Source: Asterella californica (Eukaryota > Streptophyta > Marchantiopsida > Marchantiales > Aytoniaceae). From it: DNA of 64,000 nt. A program made the translations under genes and the position numbers. Under the pieces are notes generated by a model. That model searched no databases. It was not told where the DNA came from and saw nothing but the letters and a program-made list of their open reading frames with translations. The DNA lies in the NCBI GenBank assembly GCA_036924285.1, contig JAYKYS010000061.1:36820-100819 (forward strand), given 5' to 3'. Positions within the stretch are counted from its first letter, which is position 1; each line of letters opens with the position of its first letter. This document shows, piece by piece, positions 25,205 to 37,100 of the stretch.

Positions 25205-25869
25205 ATGGGCGACGCTGCAGTCGACTGTGTCATGATATGCCGCCGGCCTTCCGTGGGCATCACAGCTCGGTCGAAGCAAGTCTGTGTCACCGGACAACAG
25301 TACTGCAGTCACAGCTAACCTTAATCACGAATATCATACGAAGGCTCTGCACAGCAAAGTACTCTGGCGCAGCCACGTGGTCTCATGTGACAGCGTCTAC
25401 GTGTTAGACATGACACAGCTCCCGAGCGAAGAGGAGGCAGAGACCTTGATGGAGCAAATAGACATGGTTGGCTGTACTGTGGTTCAGCCTCGATCGGATC
25501 TTGATACTGTGCTGTTCACAGATGCATTGACTCTAGAAGCTATTGCAGACGAAGCCCTAAGCTTAGACCCTACCTCCCTTGCAGCAATGACTGCACCTGC
25601 TGTGGCTTTTTCAATCCCTGTGCAGGTGAGCAATCATAGACAAAGAAACACGATGCTGGTAGCTTTGATTCCCTCGCTGGAGACGTTTGTGATTTGGTTG
25701 TCACTGGATTCTACCTGCACAGGCTGCCAAAGCTGTTCATTAGCAGCAGCTGTCACTGTTAAAGGTCCAATACAGTACCCCACAGGCAGATAAAGGGATG
25801 TTGCTTACACCACTGGAGCTGGACAAAGCTCCTGAAGGGGATTCCTTTCAGCATGCAGTTGTGTTTTAG
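25205..25869 (+). CDS. Unidentified small protein whose last exon ends in a repeat
   Basis: No family recognised. The model 25205-25279, 25419-25625 and 25786-25869 is in phase with GT-AG borders and gives 121 residues: a basic start (MGDAAVDCVMICRRPSVGIT), an acidic helical middle (LPSEEEAETLMEQIDMVGC, TDALTLEAIADEALSLDP) and the tail ADKGMLLTPLELDKAPEG. The last codons and the stop lie in sequence that also begins each unit of the tandem repeat at 25848-26170. So the 3' end was either truncated by repeat insertion or was itself the seed of the repeat. The start region is CpG-rich, as at other gene starts here. A shorter protein from ATG 25410 is the alternative. Confidence 0.45.
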
Positions 25870-26170
25870 GCAGAGTCGGTTGTAGCATGGTACTGAGTGA
25901 CAGTCCTCAACAGATGACCCCTGCCTGTGTTGTGCACACCACGTGGTGTGTGACCTTGTTTGTTGGTCAGCATGGTACTGGAAGGAGTGCAGTGCACATC
26001 CATTTCAGCATGCAGTTGTGTGTAAGGCAGAGTCGGTGGTAGCATGATACTAAGTCACAATCCTTTTTATGTGACCCTTGCCTGTGTTTTTATGTGTGAT
26101 GTTGTTTGTTGGTCAACATGGCACTGGAAGGAGTGCAGTGCACATCCATTTCAGCATGCAGTTGAGTAAT
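25848..26170. repeat. Tandem repeat, two units plus a partial third
   Basis: Units of about 150 bases, each starting TTTCAGCATGCAGTTG and ending GGAGTGCAGTGCACATCC, begin near 25848, 26003 and (truncated) 26149. Confidence 0.85.
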
Positions 26171-26439
26171 TGACCTGCCTGAGGAGCCCTCAGCATCTTC
26201 TCTTTTCACCAGTCATGGTGTGCTGTCCAAGAGAGGGAATGAACTCAACATGTTATTTCAATCTGCCTGCACAGTCAAATAGAGCCACTGTCACAACGCT
26301 GCAGCCTGTAACATGGTTGCATGCTCACATAGTTTATGCCACACTGCACACTAGGCTGACAGCCAATACCCACTAACGGCGATTGACCAGCCACACATCA
26401 CACAGGCAGAGGACCACTCACTTCATACCATTTTCAGCA

Positions 26440-26562
26440 TCGCACCAACACCACGTGCTGAGTACTGTTCACTCTGTATCATGTACAACTTGCACAGGCA
26501 GGGGTCACATGCTAAGGAGTGTCACTCAGTACCATGCTGCAACCAACCCTGCCTTATACAGT
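26440..26562. repeat. Inverted copy of the 25.9 kb repeat unit
   Basis: The reverse complement of this stretch (AGGCAGGGTTGGTTGCAGCA, GGTACTGAGTGACA, TGACCCCTGCCTGTG) matches the first tandem unit at about 25868-25932. The pair therefore brackets about 0.5 kb in opposite orientation, like long terminal inverted repeats of a non-autonomous element. Confidence 0.7.
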
Positions 26563-26840
26563 TGATCAGTGAGTGTCAACACAACTCATCATGTTGTATT
26601 AGCATGGTTCCGAATGATTGGGCAAGTGCACACTCAGCAGCATGATGTGCAAAGGATCAGTGAGCAAACTGGCAAAGAAAGAATAATGGTCAATTATTTT
26701 TTTTGGATTAAAGTTGATTTTTTGAAATTATTTTGGATGTAATGACCTTTGATGTGGTGCAGTGTGGCATCCCCGCTTAGGCAGCCAGTAGTGTCTGCTG
26801 CGTGTGATGCCCAGCCTGGGTGAGTAAATGCAACCATCGG

Positions 26841-26876
26841 TTGAAGCAGAATTTGGGGTTGAAGCAGAATTTGGGG
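26841..26876. repeat. 18-base tandem duplication
   Basis: TTGAAGCAGAATTTGGGG twice in direct succession. Confidence 0.9.
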
Positions 26877-27000
26877 CGCAAATGGGAGCAGCTGCAGGTA
26901 CAAATGGTAGCAAGTGAACAATTTTCAACATGTAGCCTCTGACAATGTGTGTTGTGTTTGTATCTAGAGTGCTGCTAGTGCCTGTTGTGATGGTTATGGT

Positions 27001-27500
27001 TTGAGGTATGACTGGATGTGTCTTTTGTTGGGGTCTGCAGCCATGGTAGGTGCTACCCCAGTTAATTTATCAATATGCAGGGGCATATTTTTGGTGAACC
27101 ACTTCTGGAGTATTGCATGTGGCTGCTTCCAAGTGTCGGTGCTACCCCAATTAAGTGTGTCAATATGCAGGGGCGTGTTTTTGAGGGAACACTTTTGAAG
27201 TGCTGCATGTGACTGCCTCCAAGTGTCTTTGCTGTTATGTATCCTAATGGTTTATACCTTGAGATATGACCAACTGTTTGTCTTGTTGGGGTCTGCAGCC
27301 ATAGCAAGTGCTACCCCAATCAAGTGTGTCGGTATGCAGGGGCATAATGTTGGTAGGACACTTCTGGAGTGTTGCGTGTGGCTGCCTCCAAGTGTCTTTG
27401 TTATTCTGTAATTTAATGGTGTGCAGTTTGTGATGTGGCCAGGTGTTTGCCTTGTTCTGCAGCCATGGGAAGTGCTACCTCGGTCAATTGTGTCAATACA
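27001..27500. repeat. Degenerate tandem repeat array, left block
   Basis: Three to four diverged units. Each has a GGTATGAC-like start, TTGTTGGGGTCTGCAGCCAT, GTGCTACCCCA, CAATATGCAGGGGC and GTGGCTGCCTCCAAGTGTC. Unit length varies between about 120 and 240 bases through internal deletions. The array resumes at 28250-28590. Confidence 0.82.
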
Positions 27501-27611
27501 GCTCCGGTCATAAGTCTTGTCCAGTGTGTGGTGCAAGTCTTTTCCCGCAATGACACAGCGCACAACAGCAACGCTGGTGCAAGTCAGACTAGACAGGCAT
27601 TTTGTGTAACG

Positions 27612-28262
27612 ATCTTTGTGCGGCTTCACCGCCGTTGAAAGCCAGAACAGCGCTATTTTGATATTGCTGAAGTCAGTACTGCTTTCACACTGAAAGCAAG
27701 GTGAAAGCAAAGCCCAGACTTGCAAGCTGTGCCAGGCACAGATAAGGTAGGAAGCAATACCCTTGAAGGCCAAAGGTTTGTGGCAAAACCAGGCAGCTGC
27801 AAAGTGTGGTATCCGGGTTCTGAAGCAAAGCAGCATATCGCAAGCAAGAGGCGTCGCACAAGAGATCACCAAAGGCTTGCTGCTTGCACAACTCCTGTGA
27901 GTGAGGAGAGGCTGTGCAATCAGCAAACCTTTGTTTTCGGTGCAACAAGTAGCAGTGGCTCACACTGTACACTACCTACCTGTCCACAGCCTGTGCAAAA
28001 AATATTGCAAGAGTAAGGCCCTCCCCTTGCTCCTTGACTTGGACTTGGACGATGGACGGCTGAGGGCATCAGCCTTTTCCTACTATTTTGTCTGTCTGAT
28101 TTGTTTGGAACCTAGGATGAGTAACGTTTAGGTTTACGACGCAGCCATGCTGTACCTGTCACAGTGCTGTGTCATGCTGCATAAACAGTTTGGGAAAACA
28201 ATTGGCATTCATATGCCAAAGGAATGCAGACATGCTGGACAAGACTTATGACCCAAGCTGTA
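27612..28262. repeat. Dispersed repeat family B, copy 1
   Basis: About 650 bases matching 39954-40595 in the same orientation, from GGCTTCACCGCCGTTGAAAG to CATGCTGGACAAGACT. It separates two blocks of the same tandem array. The plus frame VPGTDKVGSNTLEGQ...GSCKVWYPGSEAK and the minus frame through LPYLCLAQL are both partly kept between copies, so I cannot tell which, if either, was coding. No transposase motif recognised. Confidence 0.82.
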
Positions 28263-28590
28263 TGCAGGGGCATACTGTTCGTGTGTTCTCCTCAGAACTT
28301 GTGTTCCAGACTAGTAGAGCACTTCTGGGGTTCTGCGTGTGGCTGCCTGCCAAGTGTATATGGTATTCTGTACTTTGTTGGTCTATGTGCTGAGGTATGA
28401 CCATGTGTTACCTTGCAGGGGTCTGCAGTCATGATAGCCAATACCCCGATCAAGTGGATGAATATGCAGGGGCAATATTCAATGGATTATACCTTGCAAC
28501 ATGACCATATGTTGACATTGTCATGTTGGGTTCTGAAGCTGTGCTAGTGGCTACCCCAGTCAGTTGTGTGAGTATACAGGCTGAACCAGC
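28250..28590. repeat. Degenerate tandem repeat array, right block
   Basis: Two further units of the 27.0 kb array (TATGCAGGGGC, GGTATGACCATGTG, GGGGTCTGCAGTCAT, GGCTACCCCAGTCA). Confidence 0.78.
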
Positions 28591-28734
28591 TTAGCCACCC
28601 TTTGCAGGGGGTGAACCAGCATAGGTACCCTTTGGGAGCCTACCTGCTGTTCTTTGACTCTTTGTAATTTGTGGGTCTGTGCTCATCAATGTATCGCAAT
28701 GCGACATCCTCTTTTTCCCTTTCAGCCGCCTTTT

Positions 28735-30096
28735 TACTCTCTGCTGGATACTCTTCTTTGGAAAAGAAGAAAGAATAAGCTTTCTTCCTTTACCTGTTTT
28801 GTGAGGATCACGCCTGCTTCTGCAGCAGCTTCCCACCCATCCTGTTTGCTGATGTACATCATCTTGCCTCCCCTGGTGCTGTGAACACTTTGCCCTGTGT
28901 ACATGTGGCAGTCCTTCAGATGCTTGGTCAGCCGCTGCTAGATAGCACTGCAGTCCATGCCTTGTTCGGCAAAGAAACAGGTCCCTTTCTTCAATGGCCT
29001 GGTGAGGTAGTTGGTGATGGGTTGGTCTGCTTCCAGCTGGGCTGTCACTGCCCACGGTAGCCATGTGCTGAAACACATGACATCGCAGGTCAGAGTGATG
29101 GTGTGTCCTCCCCTTTCGTTTTTGGTTCTGTCCAGCACCAGGTGCAGCTGGGAGCCTGGCTGCAGTTTCAGTGGGGGTTGAGGAATGGAATTGCTGACTG
29201 ATCTGTTGGTAGATTTATGTTATAACATAATTAGCCAGTCTCATGCCACTGGCGTTAAAGCCTGTAGCTGTGGTCTGCCATAGTGTGCTGATGGCAAGGC
29301 CGTCTCTGATGTACAGGAGTTTCTGAATGCCTGAGCTGTTTGTTAGCCCTGTTCCTCTGCTGCAGTCTTGTATCCTTTGGTTAGGGGGCTCCATGTGGGG
29401 TTGTCTTGCTGGGTTGCAGCATTCCATTCCCCTGTCCTGCCTAGCAGCTCAAACTCTGTGGCAAAGTGTGATTTGACACCCGCCAGACTGCTGGGTGCTG
29501 CCACTTGCTGGCCATTGCCTGTGGGGGAGCCTGCATGGGTGGGGAGCCAGTGCTGGGTGAGGTACACTGCCAGGTCGTCTGGGGTCAGTGTCAAGCATAC
29601 TTTTGGGCAGCTGGTGTTTGGCCAGCCATTCCATGCATTCATTGATGTATCTGCGCCTGGTGCGGTTGGTGTCCTCCTTCACTGCTTTTCCCACCAGAGT
29701 AGCTGTGTCTGCCAGGCCTTTCAGGTACATGCTGGAGCAGGCTGCTGACACTCCGAGGGGTTCCAGGGGTTGGGGTTGGGGTTCCCGGGGTTGGGATTGG
29801 GGTTGGCACATCATGCTTCTGCCCATGCTGTTCAGGATGGCTGTGTCATCATACCATGCGATCTCCTGTGGCAATGTTGTTACTTTGTGAGTCCTTCTGG
29901 TTCCTGGGTGCCTTGGGGGGGTCTGTGACCCTACCCTGGGGGGAAAAACGCATTGGGGTTGGTTGTGGGGTGCCCTGAACTCCCATCTGTTCAAATGCGG
30001 TAGTGTGCTCAGATTGCATCTGTGCTCATATGCACCCTGCAATGTTCCATGGGTGTTGGGTGTTGAGATCACAGGGGATTGGGGTTTGCATTTCAT
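28735..30096 (-). pseudogene. Decayed Crypton-type tyrosine recombinase
   Basis: Tyrosine-recombinase transposases cut and rejoin DNA through a catalytic Tyr, with Arg and His-x-x-Arg as helpers. Down the minus strand, in three frames, come the SAM-like N-terminal part (NRTRRRYINECMEWLAKHQL, TPDDLAVYLTQHWLPTHAG, SLAGVKSHFATEFELLGRTG), then RDGLAISTLWQTTATGFNAS at about 29307-29248, then DRTKNERGGHT, then TGQSVHSTRGGKMMY at about 28880 with the H-x-x-R box. A TAG at about 28938 interrupts the frame ahead of the H-x-x-R block, and at least two frameshifts separate the blocks. The segment where related proteins have Arg reads ATGFN, so that Arg may also be lost. The assignment rests on motif order and on similarity to recombinases common in green algae. 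No reverse transcriptase is nearby, which favours Crypton over DIRS/Ngaro. Confidence 0.72.
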
Positions 30097-30184
30097 AATA
30101 TTGGTGGATGCATTTCATAATCTTTACAAATGTTTATGCCATTTCCTCATGGCCAGGTTAGATCACTATGGTGTTACATCATAA
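30065..30184. repeat. Direct repeat D, copy 1
   Basis: About 120 bases (GAGATCACAGGGGATTGGGG ... CATTTCCTCATGGCCA ... ATCACTATGGTGT) repeated at 30473-30600. Confidence 0.85.
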
Positions 30185-30216
30185 GAAAAGTGCATTAGTT
30201 GAATGTGTGTGGACTG

Positions 30217-30421
30217 TTCATTTGGTCACATGCAAATTACAGCAGTGAGTCAAAATTAGATGAAGGTTATAACCACTTAGGGTGGCAAGTGCAGGACTTT
30301 GCAGTATGCATGACGGCAAAGTTGTGGTCAGGCTTGCAAGCATTGAAGTTGACGCTTGTGTGTGTATCAAGCACATACTGAACTGAACTAACCTGGTAGC
30401 AGGGTTGGGTCATACAAACTT
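30217..30421. repeat. Dispersed repeat, copy 2 (CpG-depleted)
   Basis: Matches 24961-25165 in the same orientation, from TTCATTTGGTCAC to GGGTCATACAAACT. It sits between the two copies of direct repeat D. CG dinucleotides of copy 1 appear here mostly as TG or CA. Confidence 0.88.
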
Positions 30422-30472
30422 GGCCCGCCCTCCAGCCTCGTGTTCTTCGTTGGGCCCTCCGGGATGCCCAGT

Positions 30473-30600
30473 GAGATCACAGGGGGTTGGGGTTTGCATT
30501 TCATGATATTGGTGAATGCTTTTCATAAAATTTAGAAATGTTTTCCCTTATGCCATTTCCTCATGGCCAAGTTACATCACTATGGTGTAATATAACTCAA
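30473..30600. repeat. Direct repeat D, copy 2
   Basis: Second copy of the 30065-30184 unit, with a short insertion (TTTCCC) in the middle. Confidence 0.85.
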
Positions 30601-31166
30601 TGAAAGTGTACTTGTCAACCAATACCATAGACCAATATACTGTACTAGTCACCAAGTGAGTCAGTCTTATACTGTACCTTTATACAGTACTAGCCAAAGT
30701 GGGCTTATACGATGCAGGCTTGTTTACTGTACTAGCCACTACGTATTCGTATTCGGGATGCTGCTGGCCGTGGTCGAATGAACCAGATTTGTGACAGCTG
30801 TAAGATGCCGAAAGTATGCCAAGTCAACATACAATCAGATGGCAAATACTAGCAAACACATGAGTGGGGAAGTACCCTGCCCACGTGGGGCGATGCGAAA
30901 ACCTCTTACTACTGGGCATCGTAATCGCGTGTGAAGGATCGACGCCACCCGTTGTGAACCTCCTGGTGAACCACGACGTTCGTGATTGAAGGATCCGGCT
31001 CAGCCAGCGTTTCTTTTTCGCCCTGCAGACACAATGCCTACATCTCTGAGATCATGCCTCTGCGTTCGACCTGACTGCTAGCTCTGCGTGGTCCTTGGCT
31101 TTCGGATCCCGTTGAGCTTGAGCTCAAGCTCGAGTGTCACCTGCTGGTGCCCTCCCCTTCGACTTC

Positions 31167-34100
31167 ATGACCCAACCCACCGACCTGCAAGAGGTCCTCA
31201 AGTATGCTGGGACAGATTACCACACTGCTAGCAATGATGCTCGGTTGCGAATGAACAGCAGGCTCCGCCAAAAGGAGTTGGTGAGCTCCAGAAGCGATAG
31301 CTGCAGAAACCCAACCAGGTTTCATGTTGTCACCATTTTGTGCAGGCTCCGATACGCAGCAGCGCGCGGGCGGCTATGCAGATCGCAACGATTGTGACCT
31401 TTTCTGCCTTGCTGACCTCCACTGTGGCTACTCTCGCCGACCCTGCTGCCGAGCCACTAGCAATGCTGCGGACGCCTGCAACGCCAAGGTTGTTGTACGT
31501 CTTTGAGTACGACAGTATGACCGATTGGGAGGCAGTCACGCTGGATCAGGGTGCGACAGACGGTGTTCTTGCCTGGATGATGCAGCTGCAGGATCGACTG
31601 ACGCTGACGACACAGACACCGCTTGGAGAAAAGCTTATGGTCAGCCTGAGTTGCTGCGATAATGTATAAATTGATATGGCCGCACGTAAACCTGCAGTTC
31701 AGCCGTTTTCTGAATACTGATTTACAGCATTGCTGCATCTCAGCTTCAGCCTTGTGTTGTTTAGAAGCCAAGTGTTTCTGACCGAGTCACCTCATGTCTT
31801 GTCGGGCGTTGTGTGTGCTCTGTACCTGCATATTTTGACCTTGCTCTTGCTATGGTAGTCAAGCTGGTGCTCATTTAACCTATAGTCAAAGTTGTGTATA
31901 GCTCCAATCCAGGCAAGATCGCAATGGTACCACACCCTGCTTACTCCTGCATCGCACCAAGACCCTGTTCAGCATGTATGCCTGCAAGCCAGGCGCTGTT
32001 ACCAGTGTGTAGGTGTGTTTGAAACGTAAGCTAGCATTGTGCAGATGTTATTGATGTCTCCAACAAGCAAGGCTCAGCCCAAAAGCTAACTCAGGCTTTG
32101 TGACTGGATGGCCACTGCGTCTGATTCAGTCTATGCACTGCAGATTCCACAGCAATGGTGGGTGCCAGCTTGGAACAAAGACAGCAATTACAGTACTGAC
32201 ACCAGTCTGCAGGAGGTCATTCAGCTTCAGTTGGAAGCCAGTACAGACACAATATTGTTGCCCAAGTACCTACTTGTACTGTACCAGCTCAGTATGTGAG
32301 TGCCTACAAATTTGCTGGCACATGCTTGCACCTGTGCCATTTGTCATGATGCACGACGCGCCAGTAATTCCAGTGTTGCATTTGCATTTGCTGGGCTGGG
32401 CCAGGCTTGGCTGGGAGTTGCTACTGCTGTTGCTTTTGATTATGCATGCATGCAAATAACATTGTACTGTCCAGTACACCTTGGTATTCTGCACGGTTCA
32501 GAATGTTACCCTTGCATGACTGTGTGTCTATGACTGTGTTGCAGCATTCCCGGAGGCCCCAGCCCTGATGATTTGCTTGTGACAACAGCCAAAACATTCT
32601 GGCAGGTAGGCTTCTACAGTCACTGCTGCGCATACAACTCAGGTAATGAGTACCTTTTTGACCAGCATTGTAGGCAGAAACAGGCTTCCTTTACCCCTGT
32701 TTTATGCCCCAAACCCACAACTCTCACACAGGTCCGCAAGATCCCCCTGGGCCAACATTGCTCTTGTCACCTGTACATGATCAGCTCTTGTCATCTGTGC
32801 ATGATCAACATGACGTTCTCGCGTCAGTTAAGAAACTATCACAGGGACGTGGCCTTTGTGTTTGGTTGCTATGCAACACATTACGTGCAGAGTTGATTGT
32901 CTCGGTACACATCTGTCTTGGTGTCAAGGCTGCAATCAGGTCTCACCTACCAGCAGCCTACTCACTGTCTATTGACAGCAAATCTTTGTGAATCTAAACA
33001 AAGGTGACACATATGGACTTATGTGATCTGATTACAGGTGGTAGAAGCTTCAGCAGCAGCCAACAAGTTTGTATCCAGACCCAGTCTTGACCTCCCGGAG
33101 GTTGAAGTTGTGCCTATCCAAGACCTTGTGGTAGCTTTTCCCACCATGAATGCTGTTCATGGCCAGGATAGCTGGTGGGCAGAACATGTCTCTGAAAAGT
33201 ATGGAGACCACTCGGCTTGGGATGTGGCTAGGATCATTGAGATGCTAAAGACATTTTTTGCTGTGTCTGGGGCTATCAGCTTGCCTGATTTGGCTGAATA
33301 TGAGTGGCGACTAGACAAGGTAAAATCCAACTGAATTGGCGGCATGCATGACAGGCATGGCAGTAGCACAAGTCCCGGCAAACATTCATGAGGGCCAATA
33401 CTTTTGGTGTACTATCCCAGCATCAACACATCATCTAGTGTACAGCTTGGAAGTGCAGACATGTTACAGTTTGTTGTTGTGTAGTATGTATGTTGCAACT
33501 GCAACACAAGGGATTGAGTTTTGTATTTTGGCAAACTGCCAAAATATTGTCATCATTGCTAGTACTACCTGTTACTACATAACCGTGGTCTTGGTTTTTG
33601 CTTGCAGCTCATCATGCATGACGTCTTTCAGACTCATTACCATCAAGACACCAACAGCCGCTTTCCCCACGTTCCTAGCATCCCTGTTTCCATCCCGGTG
33701 GACTACCACACTCAGCTTGGCATCTGTTATACAGCACGCTACGAGCAGTCGCAACAGCAGCAGACGTTCTCACAAGAAGATGTTCGAAGCACTGCTGCAG
33801 CGCTGCTGCATGCAGTGCAAGAGCTGGAACTTGACACAGATGCTCACAGCATTCAGCAGAGTAACCAAGAGAGCAAAGGAAGACCTGTGCGCAAATATGT
33901 CATCAAGCGCAACTACTCAGGTACGTTCCGGCTTTAGGACACAATTTGGACATGTGCTGTTTTTATCCAGCTGCAACAGCTGTGTGCATGCAGCACGTGA
34001 AAGGCCCAGACATTGATGTGCGCCAGGGTCCGACTAGGGTACAGTTGCGCAGTTCTCTGCTTACACACTTTTAGACATGTGTAATTTGCGTTCTGGTGAC

Positions 34101-37100
34101 TGATGCATTAGGACATTTTGAAGTATTATCACAGTGGTTGTACAGCCTGTGTAGTCGTCTCATGGGGCAAGTATTGTACGTGGTTGATATTGCACGTGTG
34201 TGCCAGAACGAGTGAGCCAGCATCATTGAGGTTGCTGAGGTTTGGCTGATGCATCTGCACTGTCTCTGGATGTGTACACTAGCTGGAAAGATTGAAAAAT
34301 TCAACAGCAGCTGAGTATCTTATTTGTCAAGTTTCAGCCACCAGGGCTAGCCTTGACAGTATTGTATCGTAGACACTCAGTTGATGCTTGCTGGCACAGT
34401 CAGGCTAGATCCCCTCACAGTGGAATCAAACAACATCAGCAGTTACTGAATACGATGTGTGTTGTGCAGCCGGCGGCAAAAATGTTTTTATATTTACTCT
34501 GAGGAGCCAAACCAACTGGCAGTCCATCAAGGCAGAGTCATTTGCTGCACAGCAAGGCCATCTTGATGTCAGCGGGCAGGCCACACAAGTGGGTCCACCA
34601 ACAGCTGGCGGCGCAGTCTCCGATTTGTACATGGATCTTGACAATTCTCTGCAAGATGCGCAAGAGCTGTTCAAGGCTGCTGAGCGCATTGTGGCAGAGT
34701 CGTGTGGAGAGAAGTGGTTGTTGCAGCCCTTCATTCCCGACATGGAGATAAATGAGTACAGGTGCATACATGCATTTCTTGCACCGTGACATACATGCTG
34801 CACAGCCTGTAGACACAAGCTGGTGGTCCACAGCAAACGTTGATTCTTTGGTAAGTTCTAGTTTAGATCTGCCTCAGAGTAGCAGCACATCAGTCATGTC
34901 AGTTCTGGGTCCAATTAGACTTGAAAACAGCTCTAGAGCTTGTCCACTGGCAACATGCCGTCAGAAAAACTTAGATCGATCCCTGAAGACAGGCAAACAG
35001 TGCCCTTGCAAAACGTAAGCAAAAGTAATGCTGTTGCAAATCACAACCAACAGCAATTTTGTTGCTGCAACTACTGGCAAGCCCTGCAAGAGCATTGCTG
35101 ACTGCACGTGATTGTGGTACTGAAAACAGCAGAAGCTGTTACATCTCTTGTTTGAGCACACTCAAGCAGCTCACAAGAGGGTCAGTACCTGTTTGACGAC
35201 TCACACAAAGGAACAGAGCCGCACCCTCATTTTCTGTGCTGGTTCAGATTGCTCAAATGGCAAGCCATGATTGCTGTGGCCTTCCAACTATTTGCGCAAA
35301 CCAATCCATGTTTGTTGTGCATCAATTTTCCTGCAGTGGTGTGTGTTGCAGTTTTCAGAGTCAGTGAACTTGCTGCAATAGCTACTTGTAAAGTACACCC
35401 CCCCCCCCCCCCCGCCCCTGCACCCTGTGTTAGTGAAATGTTGTTCCTTCTGTAGCACACACTGTCACCTTGTGAAAGTCCAGCTGTGCTTGAACACAAC
35501 AACAAGGGAGAAAACCTGGTTTGCACTGTCTACTGCACACAAGCAAATATTTCGGATGTGATTGTTTCTTCAATGACTGTTGCTCAGCTGGAATGGCAAA
35601 TGGCCGTCTTATATTGCAAATACAACAGGGAAATTACTCTTACTGCTATGAGATTCATTGCGTCAGTTGCGTTGCAGAGTCTATTTGGTAGGGGGAGCAG
35701 AGGCCACTGGTGGGAGAAACGATACAGCCATGGTCTACACTCCAGCTTACCATGAGTTCAATGACAAGGGCGAGCGTCAGGTTTGGGTTTGGAATGTGAC
35801 CCTCCCGCTTCATTTCTTCTCCAGAGCCCCTGTTACTTTTGATGAAGGTCAGCTCCTTTGGCTCGAAGCAGCTGAAGCAGATTTTGCATGCTGTATATCT
35901 TTTGCCTTCTGTATTGACCTCCTGCTGCTGTCTGTTTATATTTCTCTCTTGGCAGTACTGCTGCGCATGGTTTTTCCCTTGCATCTGCATTCCCTACCAC
36001 CCCTTTATTTGTTGTTAGGGACTAAGCTGCTTGAAAATGACCAGAAGGCAGAGGCAAAATGTATGTGCTAGTTGAGCACATGGTGTTGCATATACGGCTT
36101 GTTGCTTCCTTTTTCTTCCGCAATCTCAGCAATCTCAGGACGGTCATGTGTAAACTGCAAGCCATCAATAGTCTTAGTATCTGCAATGCTGGTTATACAT
36201 GCAAGGTGTACACTCAAATGGTCAAAGGGCACCATTTATTCAAAGGGTGAGACCAGAATCCTACCCTTAGATATAGGTCGGGACTGCTGGCACGTTTGCA
36301 AAGCCACTAATTGTGAAATCCACGCGATTTACAGATCACAGCTTGAGGGTTGGCTTCAAATAGTACAGTGCACTAGAGCGGTCTCTCCAGTGGAGACTTT
36401 GTTGGCCTTCTCCTGGCTTACAGCGCCCCTGCCTGCGTGCCTGCCCTAATCATGACACTCCTGTTCATTCATTTGCCAATGCAACTGCAAGTTGACATGT
36501 CAGTCTGTGCCTCAGTCTCAGTTTAATTTTGTCTCTTTTGGCTAAATGTGGCTCTGTAAGCTGCACTCACCATAATGACATTGTAAGCAAGCGCAATTTC
36601 ACCAGACAGCCAGCTTGCAACTGCACATGTGGTGCAGTGAAACCGTGGGTGGCTACATATATGGCAGACAGGCTTGACTTCAACAGCAGCCATGTCGATG
36701 AGTATCAGCTCAGCTACTTCCCATTCCCAATTTGGCGCGATGAGAGCATGCATGATCTGCTTGTGCGTGTGGCGCTGAGTGCTGCTGATGCTGTGGCACA
36801 ATCGGGCAGGTCTATGAGGATGGGGCAACATGTGATGCTCAGGGTAGATATTGCCCTCACAAGGCAGGGAAATATGGTCAGTGCCTGCTGAACTGCTTTC
36901 CGCTGGCATTGTAGTAGGCTGACAAGTATCTCCCAAGTGGAGCCCGATAATGAGTGAAACGTTCACACATTGACTTAGCCCTAAGTGCACGGTAGTCTGC
37001 ATTGATGCTGCTCTGATGCAATCAACATCTTCATCTGGAGCCTTGGTGTCATTGTGTGATGCACAGTTTGCAAAAGATTGATACTCACAGCATTGCATCT

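Noticed and set aside
28930..28945. Possible reassigned TAG (Gln), as in some ulvophyte algae, because a TAG interrupts the recombinase frame next to CAG
   Set aside because: ACK and eIF3f end with TAG and the ATP-grasp-like gene with TAA, in each case where their families end. The recombinase also has frameshifts, so it is simply a pseudogene.
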